A stretch of DNA of 64,000 nucleotides from Microbulbifer agarilyticus (GTDB lineage: Bacteria; Pseudomonadota; Gammaproteobacteria; Pseudomonadales; Cellvibrionaceae), in NCBI RefSeq assembly GCF_020171345.1, contig NZ_JAIUZM010000005.1, positions 124,001 to 188,000 of the forward strand, written 5' to 3'. Numbering within the stretch: the first letter of the stretch is position 1; every line of letters begins with the position of its first letter. Positions 53,233-64,000 of this stretch are shown in pieces. The position numbers and the translations under genes are program-made. The notes under the pieces were generated by a model that saw only the letters and a program-made list of their open reading frames with translations, made no database searches and had not been told where the DNA came from.

Positions 53233-53664
53233 ATGGCTAAGAAAGTAGAAGCTTACATCAAGCTGCAAGTTAAGGCCGGTCAGGCCAACCCGAGCCCCCC
53301 CGTTGGTCCCGCACTGGGCCAGCACGGCGTAAACATCATGGAGTTCTGTAAAGCGTTTAACGCACAGACCCAGAGCCTGGAGCCAGGCCTGCCGGTACCG
53401 GTAGTGATCTCTGTTTACAACGATCGCTCCTTCACCTTCATCATGAAGTCGCCGCCCGCGTCGGTTCTGCTGCGCAAGGCTGCCAAGATCAAGAGCGGTT
53501 CTGGCCGTCCGAACACCGAGAAAGTCGGTAAAGTGACCCGTGCTCAGCTCGAAGAAATCGTTGAAATGAAAAAAGCAGACCTCACTGCATCCGACATGGA
53601 CGCAGCGGTGCGCACCATCGCTGGTTCTGCTCGCAGTGCCGGTATCGAAGTGGAGGGTCTGTAA
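53233..53664 (+). CDS. rplK: Ribosomal protein L11
   Basis: 143 residues. It has the N-terminal [37 protein letters not shown] and the RNA-binding C-terminal part. It forms the GTPase-associated centre and is needed for RelA activation. rplA follows with no gap. Confidence 0.99.
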   Translation: MAKKVEAYIKLQVKAGQANPSPPVGPALGQHGVNIMEFCKAFNAQTQSLEPGLPVPVVISVYNDRSFTFIMKSPPASVLLRKAAKIKSGSGRPNTEKVGKVTRAQLEEIVEMKKADLTASDMDAAVRTIAGSARSAGIEVEGL

Positions 53665-54363
53665 GTGGCTAAATTGACCAAGCGTCAGCGCGCAATGGCT
53701 GAAAAACTGGAAGCTGGCAAAGCTTACGGTATCGACGAAGCAGTAGCGCTGCTGAAAGAGTTCTCCAACGTTAAGTTCTCTGAAACCGTAGACGCAGCGA
53801 TCAACCTGGGTATTGATCCGCGTAAATCCGACCAGGCTGTTCGCGGCGCGACCACCCTGCCGCACGGTACCGGTAAAGAAGTACGTGTTGCTGTATTCAC
53901 CCAGGGTGCCAATGCCGACGCCGCGAAAGAAGCGGGCGCTGACATCGTTGGTATGGACGAGCTGGCTGCGGAAGTTAAAGCTGGCAAGATGGATTTCGAC
54001 GTAGTTGTGGCCTCTCCGGACGCTATGCGCGTTGTTGGTCAGCTGGGTCAGATCCTCGGCCCGCGCGGCCTGATGCCGAACCCGAAAACCGGCACCGTTA
54101 CCCCGGACGTAGCGACTGCGGTTAAGAATGCGAAAGCTGGTCAGGTGCGTTTCCGCGCTGACAAAGGCGGCATCATTCACGGCGGCATCGGCAAGGTGTC
54201 TTTCGACGCGAACGCGCTGAAAGAAAACCTGGAAGCACTGGTTGCTGACCTGAAAAAGGCCAAGCCGGCTTCTGCCAAGGGCGTATATCTGAAGAAGATC
54301 ACCCTGAGCACCACCATGGGCCCGGGTCTGGTCCTCGATCAGGCTTCTCTGGACGTTAAGTAA
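53665..54363 (+). CDS. rplA: Ribosomal protein L1
   Basis: 232 residues from a GTG start directly after the rplK stop codon, so the two are translationally coupled. It shows [48 protein letters not shown] and the C-terminal domain. L1 forms the ribosome stalk at the E site; in relatives it represses its own operon. Confidence 0.99.
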   Translation: MAKLTKRQRAMAEKLEAGKAYGIDEAVALLKEFSNVKFSETVDAAINLGIDPRKSDQAVRGATTLPHGTGKEVRVAVFTQGANADAAKEAGADIVGMDELAAEVKAGKMDFDVVVASPDAMRVVGQLGQILGPRGLMPNPKTGTVTPDVATAVKNAKAGQVRFRADKGGIIHGGIGKVSFDANALKENLEALVADLKKAKPASAKGVYLKKITLSTTMGPGLVLDQASLDVK

Positions 54364-54448
54364 GTTACATACAGTAATTACTACGCCAGATTGTAAAAGA
54401 ACTTTGGGGTTCGCCGCATCGCTTAGGCAATGCGGCGGGCCGTCAAAG

Positions 54449-54547
54449 ACCGTAGGTGCGGTGGGTGTTTGAGGTTTAAATGCTCCCCGCTTAATCCGCG
54501 CTCCGGCCAGGTTGGCCTTAAGTGAGTGCGAGCCTACGCAGACGGTG
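54449..54547 (+). promoter_or_regulatory. L10 leader (ribosomal protein autoregulation RNA)
   Basis: ACCGTAGG (about 54449-54456) pairs with CCTACG (54533-54538), and ACGGT follows after a CAG internal loop. This gives the kink-turn-like base of the known L10 leader, with CTTAATCC and GGTTGGCC in the enclosed arms. L10 (with L12) binds such leaders and blocks translation of rplJL. Position upstream of rplJ fits. A separate hairpin, CGCCGCAT/ATGCGGCG, lies at 54412-54437. Confidence 0.75.
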
Positions 54548-54596
54548 TTGCCCAAACCAGTATTTTTACTGGATTTGAGCTTTTTGCACCGGAACG

Positions 54597-54626
54597 GATT
54601 GGGTTCATTTGACCCCAATCTTTTTT
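54597..54626 (+). terminator. Terminator-like hairpin just before rplJ
   Basis: GATTGGG (54597-54603) pairs with CCCAATC (54614-54620), followed by six T (54621-54626), only 20 bases before the rplJ ATG. A smaller hairpin CCAGTA/TACTGG (54557-54572) precedes it. The CGGATT at its 5' side can also pair with AATCCG in the L10 leader (54493-54498), so an attenuator is possible. Confidence 0.65.
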
Positions 54627-54645
54627 CAAATCCAGGAGTGACACT

Positions 54646-55140
54646 ATGGCTATTGGACTCGTAGACAAGAAAGCGATTGTCGCGGAAGTCCAGCAGGCTG
54701 CTGAGGGTGCTCTGTCTGCGGTTGTTGCGGATTCCCGTGGCGTAACCGTGAATGACATGACTGCCCTGCGCAAAGAGGCTCGCGAGAACGGCGTTTGGTT
54801 AAAAGTCGTCCGCAATACTCTGGCGCGTCGCGCTCTGGCCGGTACCGAATTCGAATGTCTGATCGAGACGTTCGTAGGTCCCAGCATCATTGCTTTCTCT
54901 AACGAACACCCGGGTGCCGGCGCGCGCATCCTCAAGGCGTTCGCGAAAGACAATGAAAAGCTGGAGCTGAAAGGTGCCGCCTTCGAAGGCGTAGCGACTG
55001 ACATCGCTCTGTTGGCAAGCCTGCCGACTTACGATGAAGCAATCGCTAAGCTGATGAGCTGCATGAAAGAAGCATCCGCTGGCAAACTGGTTCGCACTAT
55101 TGCGGCCGTTCGCGACCAGAAAGAGCAGGAAGCTGCTTAA
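54646..55140 (+). CDS. rplJ: Ribosomal protein L10
   Basis: 164 residues, starting [34 protein letters not shown], with [24 protein letters not shown] and a C-terminal helix that docks L7/L12 dimers. It forms the ribosomal stalk base. Confidence 0.98.
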   Translation: MAIGLVDKKAIVAEVQQAAEGALSAVVADSRGVTVNDMTALRKEARENGVWLKVVRNTLARRALAGTEFECLIETFVGPSIIAFSNEHPGAGARILKAFAKDNEKLELKGAAFEGVATDIALLASLPTYDEAIAKLMSCMKEASAGKLVRTIAAVRDQKEQEAA

Positions 55141-55227
55141 TAGTTTCGCAAAAGCGAAATGGCAGTTATCCACTTTTTATAGAAATTACGAGCAGTTTGC
55201 TGCTCACACGAAATCAGGTACTAACTC

Positions 55228-55596
55228 ATGTCTCTGACTAAAGAAGATATCATCAATGCGATCGCCGAAATGTCCGTTAAGGACGTTGTTGAGCTGATCG
55301 AAGCTATGGAAGAAAAGTTCGGCGTGACCGCAGCTGCTGCTGTTATGGCGGGCCCGGCTGGCGGCGAAGCTGCTGCAGAAGAGAAAGACGAATTCGACGT
55401 AATTCTGACCTCTGCTGGCGACAAGAAAGTAAACGTGATCAAAGCTGTTCGCGGCATCACCGGTCTGGGCCTGAAAGAAGCCAAGGCGCTGGTAGACGGT
55501 GCTCCGAGCCCGCTGAAAGAAGGCGTTTCCAAAGACGAAGCCGAAGCAGCGAAGAAAGAGCTGGAAGAAGCTGGTGCTACCGTAGAACTGAAGTAA
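55228..55596 (+). CDS. rplL: Ribosomal protein L7/L12
   Basis: 122 residues. It has an N-terminal dimerisation part ([35 protein letters not shown]), an Ala/Gly hinge, and the C-terminal factor-binding domain ([39 protein letters not shown]). It recruits translation GTPases. Confidence 0.99.
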   Translation: MSLTKEDIINAIAEMSVKDVVELIEAMEEKFGVTAAAAVMAGPAGGEAAAEEKDEFDVILTSAGDKKVNVIKAVRGITGLGLKEAKALVDGAPSPLKEGVSKDEAEAAKKELEEAGATVELK

Positions 55597-55613
55597 TTCG
55601 GTTTTACACACCA

Positions 55614-55678
55614 CCGCCGGGGCCGATCAGTCGGTTGCCGGCGGAAAGGCTGGTGGACTTTTGTCCGCCGGCCTTTTT
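55614..55678 (+). terminator. Attenuator with two alternative hairpins before rpoB
   Basis: GCCGGCGGA (55637-55645) can pair downstream with TCCGCCGGC (55664-55672), followed by C and five T, forming a terminator. The same segment can pair upstream with CCGCCGG (55614-55620), which would prevent it. The position between rplL and rpoB is that of the known E. coli attenuator that lowers rpoBC expression relative to rplJL. The rest of the gap to rpoB (to 55900) shows no gene or other clear element. Confidence 0.7.
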
Positions 55679-55900
55679 GCCGTTTGCAGCATGGGGCTTT
55701 TCCCGCCACTGGTGAGGAGTAGGTCGCAAGGTAAACGGCAATCAAACCGAGAGGTTTGTGCACAGGGCGGTATGTTTTTTGGGCAGTCCTTTAAGCGTAG
55801 CGCAATGTGCAGAGACTTCTCGCCCGGATGGGCTGCGTACGTCAGGTTGCTGACCGTAGCTCTGATGAAGTCTTGTCACCGATCAAGCTGGGGAATATGA

Positions 55901-58900
55901 ATGGCTTACTCATACACTGAGAAAAAACGTATCCGCAAGGATTTTGGCAAACTGCCTAAGGTCATGGACGTGCCTTTCCTGCTTGCGATACAGCTGGACT
56001 CGTATCGCAAATTTACGCAGGCCGACACGCGCCCGGATGAGCGTCTGGATATCGGCCTGCAGGCGGCGTTCAAGTCTGTATTTCCAATTGTCAGCTACTC
56101 TGGCAATGCCGCACTGGAATATGTGAGCTACACCCTCGGCAAACCTGCCTTTGATGTAAAAGAGTGTACCCTGCGCGGCGTCACTTACGCGTGCCCGCTG
56201 CGTGTGCGCGTTCGTCTGATTATTTACGATAAAGAATCTGCGAATAAGTCCATCAAGGACATTAAAGAGCAGGAAGTGTACATGGGCGAGATTCCGCTCA
56301 TGACTGAAAACGGTACCTTCGTAATCAATGGTACCGAGCGTGTTATCGTGTCTCAGCTACACCGCTCCCCGGGTGTATTCTTCGATCACGATAAAGGTAA
56401 GACACACTCTTCCGGTAAGTTGCTGTACGCCGCACGGGTAATTCCTTACCGCGGCTCCTGGCTCGACTTCGAGTTCGACCCGAAGGATCTGGTGTATGTG
56501 CGTATCGACCGTCGTCGTAAATTACCGGCGACCATTCTGCTGCGCGCACTGGGTTACAGCTCGCAAGAAATGCTGGAAATGTTCTTCGATACCAGCAAGT
56601 TCACCCTGAACGAAGAAACTGTCAGTCTGGATCTGATTCCTTCCCGCCTGCGCGGTGATGTTGCGTCCTTCGATATCAAGGATGGCAGCGGCAAGGTCAT
56701 CGTTGAGGAAGGTCGCCGTGTGACGCCACGTCACATTCGCCAGCTGGAAAAAGCCGGCGTAGAGAAGCTGGAAGCGCCAATTTCCTATGCCTACGGCCGT
56801 GTACTAGCCCACGACGTAATTGATGAAGGCACCGGTGAAGTCGTTGTTGAGGCGAACGCCGAGATCACCGAAGAGGTGATCACCAAGCTGCGCCTGATGA
56901 ATGTCGACAGCTTCAACACCCTGTATACCAACGATCTGGACTGTGGTCCGTTCATTTCCGACACGCTGCGCGCCGACCCTTCCCGCACCGAGCTGGAAGC
57001 ACTGGTAGAAATCTACCGCATGATGCGCCCGGGCGAGCCGCCCACCAAGGAATCTGCGGAATCCCTGTTCGAGAACCTGTTCTTCTCCGACGAACGTTAT
57101 GACCTGTCTGCGGTAGGCCGCATGAAGTTCAACCGTCGTCTGGGGCGTGCGGACGAGACCGGTGAGGGCACCCTGAGCAAAGACGATATCGTCGATGTTC
57201 TGAAGACCCTGATCGAGATCCGTAACGGTCGCGGTATGGTCGACGATATCGACCACCTGGGTAACCGTCGTGTACGTTCCGTGGGCGAAATGGCCGAAAA
57301 CCAATTCCGTGTTGGTCTGGTACGTGTTGAGCGCGCGGTGAAAGAGCGTCTGTCCATGGCGGAATCCGAAGGCTTGATGCCGCAGGATCTGATCAACGCC
57401 AAGCCGGTCGCCGCTGCGGTGAAGGAATTCTTCGGTTCCTCCCAGCTGTCCCAGTTTATGGACCAGAACAACCCGCTGTCGGAAGTGACCCACAAGCGCC
57501 GTGTTTCTGCACTGGGCCCGGGTGGTCTGACCCGCGAGCGTGCGGGCTTCGAGGTGCGCGACGTGCACCCGACCCACTACGGCCGCGTATGTCCGATTGA
57601 GACGCCGGAAGGTCCGAACATTGGTCTGATCAACTCGCTGGCGACCTATGCCCGTGCCAACCACTACGGCTTCCTGGAAAGCCCGTACCGCAAGGTTGTC
57701 GACGGCCAGGTAACCGACGAGATCGAATACCTGTCAGCGATTAACGAAGCCAACTACATCGTTGCACAGGCTTCCGCAGAAGTAGATGAGAACGGTCGCT
57801 TCACCGATGACCTGGTAAGCGTGCGTCACCAGTACGAATTCACCCTGAAAGCACCGGAAGAGATCCAGTACATGGACGTTTCCGCCCGTCAGGTTGTGTC
57901 TGTGGCTGCGGCAATGATTCCGTTCCTGGAACACGATGATGCGAACCGTGCACTCATGGGTTCCAACATGCAGCGTCAGGCGGTGCCGACTCTGCGCGCC
58001 GACAAGCCGCTGGTAGGTACTGGCATGGAGCGCACCGTAGCGCGCGACTCCGGTGTATGTATCGTTGCCAAGCGCGGTGGTGTGATTGAGCGTGTCGATG
58101 CCAGCCGTGTTGTTGTACGTGTACACAACGACGAAGTAGAAGCCGGTGATGCGGGTGTGGATCTGTATGGTCTGACCAAGTACACCCGCTCTAACCAGAA
58201 CACCTGCATCAACCAGCGCCCGATCGTGAAGACCGGTGACGTGGTTGCGCGCGGCGACATCCTCGCCGACGGTCCTTCTGTCGACCTGGGTGAGCTGGCG
58301 CTGGGCCAGAACATGCGCATCGCGTTCATGCCCTGGAACGGTTACAACTTTGAGGATTCCATCCTGGTATCCGAGCGCGTGGTACAGGAAGACCGCTTCA
58401 CCACCATCCACATTCAGGAACTGACCTGTATTGCCCGTGACACCAAGCTGGGCAGTGAGGAAATCACCGCAGATATCCCCAACGTGGGCGAGTCTGCGCT
58501 GAACAAACTGGATGAGTCCGGCATCGTGTACATCGGTGCGGAAGTGGGCGCTGGTGACATCCTGGTTGGTAAGGTGACCCCGAAAGGCGAAGCCCAGCTG
58601 ACTCCGGAAGAAAAACTGCTGCGTGCGATCTTCGGTGAGAAGGCCTCTGACGTTAAAGACACTTCCCTGCGTGCGCCTTCCGGCACCCGCGGTACCGTGA
58701 TCGACGTACAGGTCTTCACCCGCGACGGCCTGCAGAAAGACCAGCGCTCCCTCGCTATCGAGAAGGCGCAGCTGGACGAAGTACGCAAGGACCTGAACGA
58801 AGAGTACCGCATCGTTGAAGGCGCTACCTTCGAGCGTCTGGCCGCTGCGCTGGAAGGCCAGAAAGTTGCCGGCGGTAAAGGCGTCAAGAAAGGCGACGTA

Positions 58901-59974
58901 CTGACCGCTGAGATCCTGTCCGAACTGCCGCGTGAAGACTGGTTCAAACTGCGCATGGCAGAAGAGAGCCTGAACGAGCAGCTGGAAAAAGCGGAAGCTC
59001 AGCTGAGCGATCGCCGCAAGCTGCTGGACGAGCAGTTCGAAGACAAGAAGAAGAAACTGGAATCTGGCGACGATCTGGCGCCGGGCGTACTGAAAATCGT
59101 CAAGGTATACCTGGCGATCAAACGTCGCATCCAGCCTGGTGACAAGATGGCCGGCCGTCACGGTAACAAAGGTGTTATCTCCGTGATCAAGCCGGTGGAA
59201 GACATGCCTTACGACGAGAATGGTGAGCCGGTAGACGTGGTTCTTAACCCGCTGGGTGTTCCGTCTCGTATGAACGTTGGTCAGGTTCTGGAAATGCACC
59301 TGGGTATGGCGGCGAAAGGCCTGGGCGTGAAAATTGATCGCATGATCAAAGAGAAACAGGAAGCGGCGAAGATCCGTGGCTTCCTGGAAGACGTCTACAA
59401 CTCCACCGGCGGCCGCAAGGAAGAGCTGGACGAGCTGTCTGACGAAGAAGTGCTGTCCATGTCCGAAAACCTGCGCCGCGGTGTACCCATGGCGACTCCG
59501 GTATTCGACGGTGCGGCAGAGCCCGAGATCAAGAAGCTGCTGCGTCTGGCTGACATCCCGGATTCCGGCCAGATCACCCTGTACGATGGCCGTACCGGTG
59601 ATGCCTTCGAGCGTCCGGTAACCGTTGGCTACATGTACATGCTGAAGCTGAACCACCTGGTAGACGACAAGATGCACGCGCGTTCTACCGGTTCTTACAG
59701 CCTGGTTACCCAGCAGCCGCTGGGTGGTAAGGCGCAGTTCGGTGGCCAGCGCTTCGGTGAGATGGAGGTGTGGGCACTGGAAGCATACGGTGCTGCTTAC
59801 ACCCTGCAGGAAATGCTCACGGTCAAATCCGATGACGTTGAAGGTCGTACCAAGATGTACAAGAACATCGTGGATGGCGACCACCGCATGGAACCGGGCA
59901 TGCCCGAATCCTTCAACGTACTGGTTAAAGAAATCCGCTCGCTCGGCATGAACTTCGAGCTGGAAAACGAATAA
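55901..59974 (+). CDS. rpoB: RNA polymerase beta subunit
   Basis: 1,357 residues (E. coli 1,342). It contains all major regions, from the lobe/protrusion ([28 protein letters not shown]) to the C-terminal clamp ([31 protein letters not shown]). The rifampicin pocket [26 protein letters not shown] keeps the wild-type Asp, His and Ser. Highly biased codon use creates long false frames on the other strand. Confidence 0.99.
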   Translation: MAYSYTEKKRIRKDFGKLPKVMDVPFLLAIQLDSYRKFTQADTRPDERLDIGLQAAFKSVFPIVSYSGNAALEYVSYTLGKPAFDVKECTLRGVTYACPLRVRVRLIIYDKESANKSIKDIKEQEVYMGEIPLMTENGTFVINGTERVIVSQLHRSPGVFFDHDKGKTHSSGKLLYAARVIPYRGSWLDFEFDPKDLVYVRIDRRRKLPATILLRALGYSSQEMLEMFFDTSKFTLNEETVSLDLIPSRLRGDVASFDIKDGSGKVIVEEGRRVTPRHIRQLEKAGVEKLEAPISYAYGRVLAHDVIDEGTGEVVVEANAEITEEVITKLRLMNVDSFNTLYTNDLDCGPFISDTLRADPSRTELEALVEIYRMMRPGEPPTKESAESLFENLFFSDERYDLSAVGRMKFNRRLGRADETGEGTLSKDDIVDVLKTLIEIRNGRGMVDDIDHLGNRRVRSVGEMAENQFRVGLVRVERAVKERLSMAESEGLMPQDLINAKPVAAAVKEFFGSSQLSQFMDQNNPLSEVTHKRRVSALGPGGLTRERAGFEVRDVHPTHYGRVCPIETPEGPNIGLINSLATYARANHYGFLESPYRKVVDGQVTDEIEYLSAINEANYIVAQASAEVDENGRFTDDLVSVRHQYEFTLKAPEEIQYMDVSARQVVSVAAAMIPFLEHDDANRALMGSNMQRQAVPTLRADKPLVGTGMERTVARDSGVCIVAKRGGVIERVDASRVVVRVHNDEVEAGDAGVDLYGLTKYTRSNQNTCINQRPIVKTGDVVARGDILADGPSVDLGELALGQNMRIAFMPWNGYNFEDSILVSERVVQEDRFTTIHIQELTCIARDTKLGSEEITADIPNVGESALNKLDESGIVYIGAEVGAGDILVGKVTPKGEAQLTPEEKLLRAIFGEKASDVKDTSLRAPSGTRGTVIDVQVFTRDGLQKDQRSLAIEKAQLDEVRKDLNEEYRIVEGATFERLAAALEGQKVAGGKGVKKGDVLTAEILSELPREDWFKLRMAEESLNEQLEKAEAQLSDRRKLLDEQFEDKKKKLESGDDLAPGVLKIVKVYLAIKRRIQPGDKMAGRHGNKGVISVIKPVEDMPYDENGEPVDVVLNPLGVPSRMNVGQVLEMHLGMAAKGLGVKIDRMIKEKQEAAKIRGFLEDVYNSTGGRKEELDELSDEEVLSMSENLRRGVPMATPVFDGAAEPEIKKLLRLADIPDSGQITLYDGRTGDAFERPVTVGYMYMLKLNHLVDDKMHARSTGSYSLVTQQPLGGKAQFGGQRFGEMEVWALEAYGAAYTLQEMLTVKSDDVEGRTKMYKNIVDGDHRMEPGMPESFNVLVKEIRSLGMNFELENE

Positions 59975-60006
59975 CACTGGTATTAATCGGATTTAGTAGA
60001 CAGAGA

Positions 60007-60039
60007 CCGGTGGCGGCCCGCAGCAATGGCCACCACCGG
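60007..60039 (+). other. Hairpin between rpoB and rpoC
   Basis: CCGGTGG (60007-60013) pairs with CCACCGG (60033-60039); a shifted pairing GGTGGC/GCCACC is also possible. No T-run. It could be a processing or stability element within the operon. Confidence 0.45.
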
Positions 60040-60097
60040 CCCTCCCGGCCCCAGAGGCAGTTGGCCGGGAAGACTACCCCCTAGTGGAGGAAAGACC

Positions 60098-64000
<3,903 letters not shown>

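Noticed and set aside
52504..54618. 704-codon open frame on the minus strand
   Set aside because: Runs antisense across nusG, rplK and rplA; its residues mirror their codons and match nothing.
57734..59977. 747-codon open frame on the minus strand
   Set aside because: Shadow of rpoB; same cause.

Overview
The window reads as one contiguous chromosomal segment of a marine-type gammaproteobacterium, most likely of the Cellvibrionales (a Microbulbifer-like organism). That placement is an inference. It rests on the gene order thrU-tyrU-glyT-thrT-tuf-trpT-secE-nusG-rplKAJL-rpoBC with birA and coaX just upstream, an MvaT/H-NS-like silencer, two TonB-dependent receptors, PhoX with a beta-propeller phytase, an AceK and a FeS photolyase. 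I saw no rRNA, CRISPR array, phage, transposase or integrase.

Layout. Positions 1-16 kb hold a CBS-domain protein, a 0.7 kb AT-rich non-coding stretch with several hairpins, an MvaT-like nucleoid protein, a repeat-rich lipoprotein, a TonB receptor next to a type II NADH dehydrogenase, a flavoprotein fused to a SelD-like domain that has lost its catalytic residues, and a 1,874-residue AsmA/DUF748-type envelope protein carrying about twelve regularly spaced cysteine pairs. Positions 16-31 kb hold housekeeping and stress genes: a FeS-type (6-4) photolyase, a DUF2214 membrane protein, parC, a DUF2147 protein, selO-ppx divergent from ppk (polyphosphate turnover), a small lipoprotein, aceK, a MarC-family protein and the msrPQ methionine-sulfoxide repair pair. 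Positions 31-40 kb form a phosphate-scavenging island: a PstS-like binding protein, a PhoX phosphatase, and in the divergent direction a TonB receptor and a two-part beta-propeller phytase. Positions 40-49 kb hold an aldo/keto reductase, a strongly structured non-coding repeat, an unknown protein, a translationally coupled peptidase plus NatAB-type ABC exporter, alr, birA, coaX and a SPOR-domain protein. Positions 49.7-64 kb are the tRNA/tuf/secE/nusG/ribosomal protein/RNA polymerase cluster, ending inside rpoC.

How the genes work together. The last third is the transcription-translation core, with visible leader and attenuator structures (an L10 leader and alternative hairpins before rpoB). 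The 31-40 kb island would let the cell strip phosphate from phosphoesters and phytate outside the cytoplasm, and the ppk/ppx pair would store and release it as polyphosphate. The most unusual items are the pseudo-SelD/flavoprotein fusion, the cysteine-pair repeats of the giant AsmA-like protein, and a nested inverted-repeat element at about 40.87-40.98 kb. All function calls come from reading the translated sequence; no database search was run.
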